Origin: Oscillospiraceae bacterium
Lineage (GTDB): Bacteria > Bacillota > Clostridia > Oscillospirales > Ruminococcaceae
Assembly: GCA_900768125.1 (NCBI GenBank)
Contig: CAAGBS010000021.1
Span: 1-45,856 of the forward strand
Direction: 5' to 3'
Length of the DNA: 45,856 nucleotides
Shown: positions 15,748 to 23,651 of the stretch, in pieces
Layout of the letters: each line of letters opens with the position of its first letter
Numbering within the stretch: the stretch's first letter is position 1
Notes under the pieces: generated by a model
Told to the model about the DNA's origin: nothing
Database searches by the model: none
What the model saw: only the letters and a program-made list of their open reading frames with translations
Made by a program: the position numbers and the translations under genes

Positions 15748-16772
15748 GCGGCTTCCTCCGTTTTCAGATCGTAAGTCCCGCCCTCATCAGTGTAAATTTT
15801 GAAATTTTCACCGTCGCTGGTGAAGACTATATTCCCGTTCGTCATGGTCGTGTAGATCGAACAGCCCTGCTTCACAAGGCGGCTTACTACATCCTGCTTC
15901 GGGTGCCCGTAGGAGTTATCCAGACCGACTTCTATCACAGCGTATTCCGGTGAGACTGCCTCGACAAACGCCGGAGTGCTGGAACTCGTGCTCCCGTGGT
16001 GCGGAACTTTCAGCACGTCGCTGGCGATGTACTCGCCGCTGTTGAGAATATCGCTCTCCGCCGCGCGTTCGATATCGCCCGTGAAAAGGAAAGATCTCGA
16101 GCCATGCGCCAGGCGGCAGACAATTGAATAATTATTCAGATTCGTGTAATCATCGTGGACGGGCGCCAAGAACTCCAGCATTGCTCCGTTTCCAAGCTTC
16201 AGCGTGCTTCCGAGCCTGGAATACTCCGCTTCAATACCGCGGCTGTCGATTATATCGAGCATACGTTCGAAATTCGTGGTCATCGGGAGCAGGTCGGACG
16301 GCACCTCGGGCATTATGACCTTCCCTACGTCAAACTCGTTCATCACGTCTGCAAGCCCGCCGATGTGGTCTTCGTGAGGGTGAGTCGCTATGACGTAATC
16401 CAACCTGCGTATGCCCTGGACTTTTAGATACTGGATAACCCTTGCGGAGGTCGCTCTTTCGCCCGCGTCAATAAGCACCGTTTTGTCGCCCGCAACGATA
16501 AGTTCGCAGTCGCCCTGTTCGACATCAATGAAATGCACTGCAATTTCTCCGTCCGCAACGGTAACGGCGTTGTTTCCGGTCAGCCAGGAGCGTATCTGCG
16601 CGCTGGTCGGGATAAAATCAAGCTTGAAGATAGTCTCGTTTGCGTAGACTATCAGCGAGAGAAGCATAAGTATTGCGAAAACGAAAAGCAGTATCTTAGC
16701 CGCGGGGCTTTCCTGAATGCTTCTGCTGCTTTTTCTGGAGCGGCTGCTTTTGCTGGGTCGGCTTCCTGCCAT
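15744..16772 (-). CDS. ComEC/Rec2-like metallo-beta-lactamase-fold hydrolase, membrane-anchored
   Basis: 342 residues. A Ser/Arg/Lys-rich N-terminus (residues 1-24) precedes one membrane segment (ILLFVFAILMLLSLIVYA), and the rest lies outside the membrane. The hydrolase domain starts at IAVHFIDVEQGDCELI and carries the metal motif ATHPHEDHIGG plus later ligands in FTGDIE and VPHHGS. This is the arrangement of the soluble ComEC hydrolase domain, which degrades the non-transported DNA strand; here there is no ComEC channel domain, so the substrate is unknown. The ATG, preceded by AGGGGGAG, lies 77 bases inside the end of ygiQ in another frame. DUF3006 follows with a 4-base overlap. Confidence 0.88.
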   Translation of the reverse strand: MAGSRPSKSSRSRKSSRSIQESPAAKILLFVFAILMLLSLIVYANETIFKLDFIPTSAQIRSWLTGNNAVTVADGEIAVHFIDVEQGDCELIVAGDKTVLIDAGERATSARVIQYLKVQGIRRLDYVIATHPHEDHIGGLADVMNEFDVGKVIMPEVPSDLLPMTTNFERMLDIIDSRGIEAEYSRLGSTLKLGNGAMLEFLAPVHDDYTNLNNYSIVCRLAHGSRSFLFTGDIERAAESDILNSGEYIASDVLKVPHHGSTSSSTPAFVEAVSPEYAVIEVGLDNSYGHPKQDVVSRLVKQGCSIYTTMTNGNIVFTSDGENFKIYTDEGGTYDLKTEEAA

Positions 16773-18645
16773 TCATTCTCCCCCTCTCGCGGTCGTTGTG
16801 GCCGGCGGTGTGTTTAGCGTCTGTTCTGCGGTTTGAAGCGCTGCCGCGCTGAGCAGGTCTCTGCGGAGACGGCGCTATAAGGCAGTCCTTTCCGGTGCCG
16901 ATAAGGTCCCTGCGCTTTGCCATTATCAGAGCCTTTTCCACGATGTCGTGATTTTCCGGCTTGAAGTACTGCAGAAGCGCACGCTGCATGCGCTTTTCCT
17001 CCGGCGTCCTCGGGACAAAGACCGGTTCCATGGTATAGGGATTCAGTCCTGTCCAGAACATTGCCGTGGAAATAGTTCCCGGAGTAGGGTAAAAATCCTG
17101 AACCTGCTCAGGACGAATATTGTGCTTTTTCAGAAATACTGCAAGTTCCACCGCTTCCTCAAGCGTGCAGCCCGGGTGGCTGGACATGAGATAAGGCACC
17201 AGATACTGCTCCTTGCCGCACTTTTTGGTCGCAGCGTAGAACTTCCTCTCGAACTCCTCGTAGACCTCGATGTGCGGCTTCCCCATCAGGTCGAGCACCT
17301 TGTTGCTGGCGTGCTCCGGCGCGACTTTCAGCTGACCGCTGACGTGATACTGCACCAGCTCGTCCAGGAAGTCGCTGTTCTTGTCCTGAAGCATATAGTC
17401 GTATCGAATGCCCGAGCGAATGAATATCTTCTTGACTTTCTTGATGGAGCGAAGCCGCCTGAGAAGATGGATATAGTCGCTGTGGTCGGCGATGAGATTC
17501 TTGCACGGAGTCGGCGCTAGACATTTTTTGCCCTTGCACATACCGTATTTCTCCTGCTTTTCACAGGACGGGTGGCGGAAATTCGCGGTAGGACCGCCGA
17601 CATCATGGATATATCCCTTGAACCGCGGGTTTTCCGAAAGCTTCACCGCTTCCTCGTAAACGGAATCCTCGCTTCTGGTCTGTACCTTTCTTCCCTGATG
17701 AAGCGCAATGGAACAGAAATTGCAGAATCCGAAGCAGCCGCGGTTATGGGTTATCGAAAACTCCACTTCCTGGATAGCGGGAACGCCGCCCTCTTTCTCA
17801 TACATCGGGTGGTACATGCGCATATAGGGCAGTTCATAGGTGTAGTCGAACTCCGACTGGGTCACGCTGCGCTGCGGCGGATTCTGCACCAGCATCATAC
17901 TGCCGTGGCGCTGAACTATAGTCCTGCCGTAGACCTCGTCCTGCTCGTCGTACTGCTTGCGGCAGGATTTCGCATATGCTTTCTTGTTGTCCCGGACTAT
18001 TTCGAAGCTGTCGCACTGCACTGCGCCTATCGGGGTGTTTTCCGGCTCGGTGAGGTAGCATATGCCCCGAAGATCATGCATGTCCTTCAGGTGCAGTCCG
18101 GCTTTGAAATTGTTCAGCATCTGCGTCAGCGTGACTTCACCCATGCCGTACATCAGGTAGTCGGCGCCCGTGCTTACCAGTACGGACGGCATAACGCTGT
18201 CGCTCCAGTAGTCGTAATGTGCGAAACGGCGCAGCGAGGCTTCCAGTCCGCCTATCGAAATTTCAACATCAGGGAAAAGCCGCTTCAGATTCTGGCAGTA
18301 GACCGTCAGCGCCCTGTCAGGACGTCTGCCGCCCTTTCCTCCCGGCGAATACGCGTCATCGAAACGCTTTTTCAGCGCGACTGTATAGTTTGAAACCATG
18401 CTGTCGATGTTTCCGCCGGTCACCATGAAGCAGTACTTCGGCTTTCCCAGCTTCATGTAATCAGCGTCGCACAAGGGCTGCGCGATAACTCCGACCGTGA
18501 ACCCGGCGGCTTCTATCATACGCGAAATAATCGCGATGCCAAACGTGGGGTGGTCGATGTATGCGTCCCCGGTGAAACAGATAAAATCAAGCTGCTCTAT
18601 CCCACGTTCTTCCATATCCTGTCTGCTAACAGGCAAAAAAGGCAT
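16696..18645 (-). CDS. YgiQ-family radical SAM protein
   Basis: 649 residues. The iron-sulfur cluster motif is CFGFCNFC (CxxxCxxC) inside EFSITHNRGCFGFCNFCSIA, and GGLEASLRRFAHYDYW in the N-terminal B12-binding-like part is typical of YgiQ. Further signatures are HDVGGPTANF and LKVAPEHAS. These proteins are widespread but have no proven reaction. The C-terminal 60 residues are low-complexity and basic (RGRMNGRKPTQQKQPLQKKQ), as is common in the family. It starts 16 bases after ftsK and its end overlaps the next gene by 77 bases. Confidence 0.92.
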   Translation of the reverse strand: MPFLPVSRQDMEERGIEQLDFICFTGDAYIDHPTFGIAIISRMIEAAGFTVGVIAQPLCDADYMKLGKPKYCFMVTGGNIDSMVSNYTVALKKRFDDAYSPGGKGGRRPDRALTVYCQNLKRLFPDVEISIGGLEASLRRFAHYDYWSDSVMPSVLVSTGADYLMYGMGEVTLTQMLNNFKAGLHLKDMHDLRGICYLTEPENTPIGAVQCDSFEIVRDNKKAYAKSCRKQYDEQDEVYGRTIVQRHGSMMLVQNPPQRSVTQSEFDYTYELPYMRMYHPMYEKEGGVPAIQEVEFSITHNRGCFGFCNFCSIALHQGRKVQTRSEDSVYEEAVKLSENPRFKGYIHDVGGPTANFRHPSCEKQEKYGMCKGKKCLAPTPCKNLIADHSDYIHLLRRLRSIKKVKKIFIRSGIRYDYMLQDKNSDFLDELVQYHVSGQLKVAPEHASNKVLDLMGKPHIEVYEEFERKFYAATKKCGKEQYLVPYLMSSHPGCTLEEAVELAVFLKKHNIRPEQVQDFYPTPGTISTAMFWTGLNPYTMEPVFVPRTPEEKRMQRALLQYFKPENHDIVEKALIMAKRRDLIGTGKDCLIAPSPQRPAQRGSASNRRTDAKHTAGHNDRERGRMNGRKPTQQKQPLQKKQQKHSGKPRG

Positions 18646-18661
18646 TTGTTATTCCCTCACT

Positions 18662-21595
18662 TTATCTTTGCTGGAGTTTCCTCTCAGCCCATTCCTGCTT
18701 AGTCATGAGCACCTGGCGGGGCTTGCTGCCCTCCAGCGGTCCGACTATTCCCATTTCTTCCATGATATCGACAAGCCGCGCAGCTCTGCCGTATCCGAGT
18801 TTCAGCCTGCGCTGCAGCGAAGAAGTGCTGCAGGTTCCGGATTCCACTACGAAATCTATCGCTTCTTCAAGGCGCTCGTCGCTGGTATCGATATCGCCGC
18901 TTTCAGGACCGGAGGAGTTTTTGTTCTCCTGTCCGGCGTTGACCATCTCGGTCTGGCGCTCGACTTCTTCCATTACAAGTTCGTCATACTCAGCCTGGAA
19001 CGTCTGCTTGATGAACTCAACAACACGCTCTACTTCCTTATCAGAAACGAAGCAGCCCTGCACGCGGACAGCCTTTGGCAGTCCCACAGGCATGTACAGC
19101 ATGTCGCCGTTTCCGAGGAGCTTTTCCGCGCCGCTGGAATCCAGTATTACGCGGCTGTCCGTCTGGGAAGCGACCATCAGCGCTATGCGGCTGGGGATGT
19201 TCGCCTTGATGAGTCCGGTGACTACATTCACAGTAGGTCGCTGGGTAGCTATAACAAGGTGCATTCCCGCCGCTCGCGCCATCTGCGCAAGGCGGACTAT
19301 GCTGTCCTCGACGTCTTTCGGTGAAGCCATCATCAGGTCGGCAAGCTCGTCGATGAAGATGACGATGTGCGACATCTTTTTTAGCCCGCTGTCGGGGTCT
19401 TTCGCCAGTTCATTGAAGCCGGAGAAGTCGCGGACGTTGTTTTCGGAGAACTGCTTGTAGCGGTTCAGCATTTCATTCACTGCCCACGCAAGCGCGCCCG
19501 CCGCCTTTTTCGGGTCGGTGACTACAGGGATAAGCAGGTGCGGAATGCCGTTGTACATCATAAATTCGACCTTTTTAGGGTCAACCATTATCAGCCGGAC
19601 GTCCTGCGGAGTGGATTTCATCAGAATGCTCATGATGATGGAATTTACGCACACCGACTTACCGGAGCCTGTAGTTCCGGCAATGAGCAGGTGCGGCATT
19701 TTCGCGATGTTACAAGTAACAGTAGCGCCGCTGATGTCCTTTCCGAGGACGGTCTCCAGCTTCTTGTCGAAGCTTTTCTTGAAATCGACCGAATCCACAA
19801 GTTCGCGGAAATAAACTGTATCGCGGGCTTTGTTCGGCACCTCGATGCCCACCGCGGATTTGTTGGGGATAGGCGCTTCGATACGCACTCCGGCGGAGGC
19901 AAGATTCAACGCTATATCGTCCTGCAGTCCGGTTATCTTTGAAATTTTCACGCCGGGAGCGGGCTGTAACTCGTATCTTGTAACGGACGGACCGCGGCTT
20001 ACTCCGACTAGCTTAGTCTGCACTCCGAAGCTCTGGAGCGCTTCCACCAGCTTCTTAGAATTGCGGTCTATCTCGCTGTCGATGTCAGCCTGGGACAGCT
20101 TCTTCTGCACCGGATTCAGCAGATTGACCGGTGGCAGAGTATACACATCGCTGAAATTCAGTTCCTCGGGGGCGGGCTTTTTCAGCGGCATTGCGGGCTT
20201 CGGCTGAACCGGAGCGGCTGGAGCGGAAGCCTGCGGCTCGGGTCTGTCGGGGCGCGGGACTTCTATTATCTCAGGCTTTGCAGATTCGGCGGGAGCGGAC
20301 GCTTCTGCGGGTGATTCCGCTGCTTCGCCGGACTCGATGGGTTCATCTGTCACATCGTCAAGGTCGAACGGAAGCTCGCTTTCCTCGGAACTGGTCACGG
20401 AGTTCTCCGGCAGGTCTTCGATGCTGTTCACCGGCTGGTTGTCGGGATTGTCCTCCTTGAAGCGGTGAAGCGCGTCAATTATCGGCACGAGTTCCGCGTC
20501 CTCGTCCTCAAGGGGGTCTTTTTCCGACCTTTCGGCTTCTTCGAGGACTGCACGGTTCTTCTCCATGATGTAGTCCTTTATCTCAGCCATGTAGTCAACG
20601 CTGTCCTCGTGCTGTTCCTCCATTATCTGCTCGGTCTGCGCGGGGTCGGGCGCTTCAGGTATCTCCGGTTCTGTATGCTTTGCCGGCTCGGGGCGCGGCA
20701 CTTCGATTATTGTGTGCTCCGGGTCGGGCTGAGGTGCTGTGTCCTCGACAACAGGCTCAGGCTCGCGCTCGTCAGGGTCGGTCACGCTGAATACCGCGCG
20801 GCTGAGCTCCGCGACTGTGCGCTTGTCCTCCTGCTCGGCGTCTATCTCAGCCTGAATGCGCTCAATATCGTCCTGGCGCATGTGAAGTTCCTCAGCCGCT
20901 ATGCGGTTCTCCTCGCGGACGCGGTTGCGGTGCTCGACCGCCTTGTCCTTTGCGGTGCGGACCGGCTTCGCGACCTTGTCGGTGAAGTCAGCGACCGTGA
21001 TACCGGTGCAGAGCAGTATGCACACCAGAATGATAATAATAATCAGGATAGTAGCGCCAAGTCTGCCGAGAAGCAGGAGCAGTCCGCCCAGAAACAGCGC
21101 GAAAACGCCGCCGCCGCGAAATTCTTTTCCGTATGTATAGAGATCAGCAATTACTTCCCCGAAGTTATCGCCGGGGGTCTCTCCAACGGCGAATATCTGC
21201 ACTGCGGCACAGAGAAGCAGTATTCCTCCTATGCATTTCAGCACGTCCATTCCAAGCTTGTGGCTTTCGCCGAACGCAGACAGCCGGACCGCAACGAATA
21301 TCACCAGCGGTCCCACCAGGAAAGCAGAATAGCCGAACAGTCCGTGCATTATGTCGAAGAATGTGCGCCACCCTTCGCCCTCGCCCGCCGGGATAACCGC
21401 CGCGAGGGTCAGCACGATACCCACCGCGAACATAATTACAGTCGCGATGTGCCTGCGGCGCATGCTTGCTTTCAGCGCTTCCTCACGAAGACGAAGCTGC
21501 TCCGCCTCGAGCGCCTTTTTTGATGGTCTGGAGCGCCCGGTGCTGCCGCTTTTCTGGCTTCCGGAGCGCGGTTTTGTTGTTTTGTTTTCAGCCAT
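18662..21595 (-). CDS. ftsK: DNA translocase FtsK/SpoIIIE
   Basis: 977 residues. Four membrane segments at about 51-70, 86-104, 120-136 and 163-200 anchor it. An acidic Pro/Glu-rich linker (about 270-470) contains two similar blocks, IIEVPRPEP and IIEVPRPDRPEP. The motor has NFSDVYTLPPVNLLN near 480, Walker A GTTGSGKS at 640-647, and Walker B IVIFIDELADLM around 744-755. The C-terminal gamma winged helix (about 905-970) carries RLKLGYGRAARLVDIMEEMG, which reads orienting sequences on DNA. It pumps chromosome through septa, including the forespore septum. The gene follows uppP by 15 bases; tepA nearby matches the Bacillus tepA-spoIIIE neighbourhood. Confidence 0.96.
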   Translation of the reverse strand: MAENKTTKPRSGSQKSGSTGRSRPSKKALEAEQLRLREEALKASMRRRHIATVIMFAVGIVLTLAAVIPAGEGEGWRTFFDIMHGLFGYSAFLVGPLVIFVAVRLSAFGESHKLGMDVLKCIGGILLLCAAVQIFAVGETPGDNFGEVIADLYTYGKEFRGGGVFALFLGGLLLLLGRLGATILIIIIILVCILLCTGITVADFTDKVAKPVRTAKDKAVEHRNRVREENRIAAEELHMRQDDIERIQAEIDAEQEDKRTVAELSRAVFSVTDPDEREPEPVVEDTAPQPDPEHTIIEVPRPEPAKHTEPEIPEAPDPAQTEQIMEEQHEDSVDYMAEIKDYIMEKNRAVLEEAERSEKDPLEDEDAELVPIIDALHRFKEDNPDNQPVNSIEDLPENSVTSSEESELPFDLDDVTDEPIESGEAAESPAEASAPAESAKPEIIEVPRPDRPEPQASAPAAPVQPKPAMPLKKPAPEELNFSDVYTLPPVNLLNPVQKKLSQADIDSEIDRNSKKLVEALQSFGVQTKLVGVSRGPSVTRYELQPAPGVKISKITGLQDDIALNLASAGVRIEAPIPNKSAVGIEVPNKARDTVYFRELVDSVDFKKSFDKKLETVLGKDISGATVTCNIAKMPHLLIAGTTGSGKSVCVNSIIMSILMKSTPQDVRLIMVDPKKVEFMMYNGIPHLLIPVVTDPKKAAGALAWAVNEMLNRYKQFSENNVRDFSGFNELAKDPDSGLKKMSHIVIFIDELADLMMASPKDVEDSIVRLAQMARAAGMHLVIATQRPTVNVVTGLIKANIPSRIALMVASQTDSRVILDSSGAEKLLGNGDMLYMPVGLPKAVRVQGCFVSDKEVERVVEFIKQTFQAEYDELVMEEVERQTEMVNAGQENKNSSGPESGDIDTSDERLEEAIDFVVESGTCSTSSLQRRLKLGYGRAARLVDIMEEMGIVGPLEGSKPRQVLMTKQEWAERKLQQR

Positions 21596-21610
21596 TTCAG
21601 TGACTTCCCT

Positions 21611-22489
21611 TTACATATTTCCCATTATAAGTACGTGGAGAGTGTTTCCGGTCAGGTGTTCCCATAATCCGGCGGCTACGCACGCCGCGCCTATCACAGC
21701 GGTGTAAATTCCGAATATCTTGAACCTGTCTTTCTTTACCAGCCAGTTCACCAGCTTTATCGACAGAATACCGACTACAGCCGCGATAACAAAGCCTATG
21801 CCGAGGGACACCCAGTCAAGCTCCATATCAGCGCTCATCGCGTCCTTGATTTTCAGCACGCTTCCGCCGAGTATCGCGGGAATGCCGAGGATAAACGCGA
21901 ACGTAACCGCGGTCTGCTTTTCAAGCCCTGAAAGCAGTCCCCCTGCGGTGGTCGAGCCGCTTCTTGAAACGCCCGGGAACAGCGCGACTACCTGGAACAG
22001 TCCCACCGTCACCGCGTCCTTAACAGTCATCTGCTCTGCGGTACGCGTGCCATGACCGAACCTATCGGACAGGAAAAGTATCAGCGATGTGAACAGGAAC
22101 GCCGCTCCCTCGAATACGATGTCGCCGTCGCCCTGCCGCCCGGTGAAGAATCCCTCCACCAGGTAGAACGGTACAAGTATCAGCGTTGCGATTATGACCA
22201 TGAACATCATGCGGCGATTTCCGTTCATGTTTTTCCAGGAGAACTTACCCGTGAAGATATCCCGGATAGACAGGAAAAATTCCTTTATCATGCCCCAGAT
22301 AGTGCCCCAGAAAGCTATAAATACCGCCGCCAGCGTTCCGAGGTGGAGGACAAGCGACAATATTACAGCCGCCTCGCCGTCTACGCCTGTGACATGCTGG
22401 ACAACTGAGAGGTGTCCCGAGCTTGAAACAGGCAGGAACTCCGTAAGTCCCTGAACCACCGCCTGGATTATTACTGTGATTATGTCCAT
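21611..22489 (-). CDS. uppP: Undecaprenyl-diphosphatase UppP (BacA)
   Basis: 292 residues with about eight membrane segments. The two BacA signatures are present: QGLTEFLPVSSSGHLSVVQH near the N-terminus (Glu and Ser/His) and FPGVSRSGSTTAGGLLSGLE in the middle (Arg and Ser). The enzyme removes a phosphate from undecaprenyl pyrophosphate to recycle the lipid carrier for peptidoglycan and other envelope polymers. AAGGGG lies seven bases before the ATG. It sits between tepA and ftsK in the operon. Confidence 0.96.
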   Translation of the reverse strand: MDIITVIIQAVVQGLTEFLPVSSSGHLSVVQHVTGVDGEAAVILSLVLHLGTLAAVFIAFWGTIWGMIKEFFLSIRDIFTGKFSWKNMNGNRRMMFMVIIATLILVPFYLVEGFFTGRQGDGDIVFEGAAFLFTSLILFLSDRFGHGTRTAEQMTVKDAVTVGLFQVVALFPGVSRSGSTTAGGLLSGLEKQTAVTFAFILGIPAILGGSVLKIKDAMSADMELDWVSLGIGFVIAAVVGILSIKLVNWLVKKDRFKIFGIYTAVIGAACVAAGLWEHLTGNTLHVLIMGNM

Positions 22490-22525
22490 ATTATTCCCCT
22501 TATGTACCGCCCGCAGGCGGAAAAA

Positions 22526-23407
22526 TCATCTTTCGCCGTGCCAGTCCGCTGAATTTAAAGTCCCGCGGCGGCCGGCATCTGTTGCCTTTAACTGCACGAG
22601 TGCAGATTTCTGCACCGTTGTTTCCCGCTGTCTGCGTGGAGCTTTCTCCGAGGAAGCCTTAGCCGACCTGGCGGATTTCTTTTTTTCGGACTGCTTCGCC
22701 GCTTTCTCCGGTGCAGCCGGTCTGCGCTTTTCTATCAGCGAATACAGACATTTTACTGCGTCCGAAATGCCGCCCACATGGTCGATCAATCCCTCGCGGA
22801 CCGCTTCCTCGCCCTCCAGGATAGTTCCCATATCCATCACCAGCTCGTCCTTTTCCATCAGCAGTTCGCGGAATCTTTCCGGCGGCATTCTGCTGTTGCT
22901 GGTCACGAAGCGGATAATCCTGTCCTGCATTTTCTGAAACCAGGTCATGGTCTGCGGAACTCCGAGCACCATTCCGTTCGTGCGAACCGGGTGGATAGTC
23001 ATGGTCGCCGAGGGCACGATAAAGCTAACGTCAGCGCTCACCGCCAGCGGAACGCCTATCGAATGACCGCCGCCGAGCACTATCGACACCGTGGGCTTCG
23101 ACATGCTGGCTATCATCTCGGAAATCGCAAGCCCTGCCTCCACGTCGCCGCCGACTGTATTCAGCACGACCATCAGCCCCTCTACTGTGCTGTCCTGCTC
23201 GACCGCCGCCAGAGCCGGGATTATGTGCTCGTACTTTGTGGTCTTTGTCTGCGGCGGGAGCAGAAAATGCCCCTCGATCTGTCCGATTATGGACAGGCAG
23301 TTGATATTGTGCGGAGCGTTCACCGTGGAGATGATGCCTGTGTCTATCATCTGCTGGTTCTGCTCCTCGGTGAACGGAGCTTCGTTTCTGCTGTTCTCAT
23401 CACACAT
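22526..23407 (-). CDS. tepA: ClpP-fold serine protease, TepA type
   Basis: 293 residues. The ClpP/SppA-like core runs from NINCLSIIGQIEGH through VLNTVGGDVEAGLAISEMI to GGGHSIGVPLAVSADV, where Ser is the nucleophile, and SATMTIHPVR supplies the His region. The length, the N-terminal PHNINC block and the position near ftsK/spoIIIE match TepA, a cytoplasmic protease implicated in secretion and spore processes in Bacillus; its substrates are not known. The last 55 residues are Lys/Arg/Ser-rich and probably disordered. CAGGAGG precedes the ATG. First gene of the operon with a consensus promoter. Confidence 0.88.
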   Translation of the reverse strand: MCDENSRNEAPFTEEQNQQMIDTGIISTVNAPHNINCLSIIGQIEGHFLLPPQTKTTKYEHIIPALAAVEQDSTVEGLMVVLNTVGGDVEAGLAISEMIASMSKPTVSIVLGGGHSIGVPLAVSADVSFIVPSATMTIHPVRTNGMVLGVPQTMTWFQKMQDRIIRFVTSNSRMPPERFRELLMEKDELVMDMGTILEGEEAVREGLIDHVGGISDAVKCLYSLIEKRRPAAPEKAAKQSEKKKSARSAKASSEKAPRRQRETTVQKSALVQLKATDAGRRGTLNSADWHGER

Positions 23408-23501
23408 GCTGTATTTTCCTCCTGAAACAATTTTTGTATATATTATTTCAGATACATGCTAGATTATGCAGCGCCGTGCTGTTATTAGTGCGTACATATT
23501 T

Positions 23502-23530
23502 ATTATAGCACAAATCTCTCTATAAATCAA
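23502..23530 (-). promoter_or_regulatory. Sigma-A promoter of the tepA-ftsK operon
   Basis: On the minus strand TTGATT (23525-23530), 17-base spacer, TATAAT (23502-23507), 95 bases before the tepA start. Confidence 0.8.
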
Positions 23531-23581
23531 ATACTTTTTGGCACATTTTTTCGCGCCGGAGGATTTTTCCGTACAACTTAT

Positions 23582-23609
23582 CATATAAGCCCCTGAACAA
23601 GCATATATT
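23582..23609 (+). promoter_or_regulatory. Probable sigma-E promoter of the DUF3794-spoIVA unit
   Basis: CATATA (23582-23587), 14-base spacer, CATATATT (23602-23609), 42 bases before the ATG. Spacing and -10 shape fit sigma-E, and spoIVA is a classic sigma-E gene. No sigma-A promoter was seen at this place on the plus strand. Confidence 0.55.
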
Positions 23610-23651
23610 GCTGGTGAAAGCAATACTTATACACCCGTTAAGGAGGATACG

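Noticed and set aside
17572..18393. 273-codon plus-strand frame over ygiQ
   Set aside because: Antisense shadow with no recognisable domain; ygiQ on the other strand has intact cluster motifs.
20465..21523. 352-codon plus-strand frame over the ftsK linker and membrane region
   Set aside because: Antisense to ftsK; its composition mirrors the Glu/Pro-rich linker on the other strand and no motif is seen.
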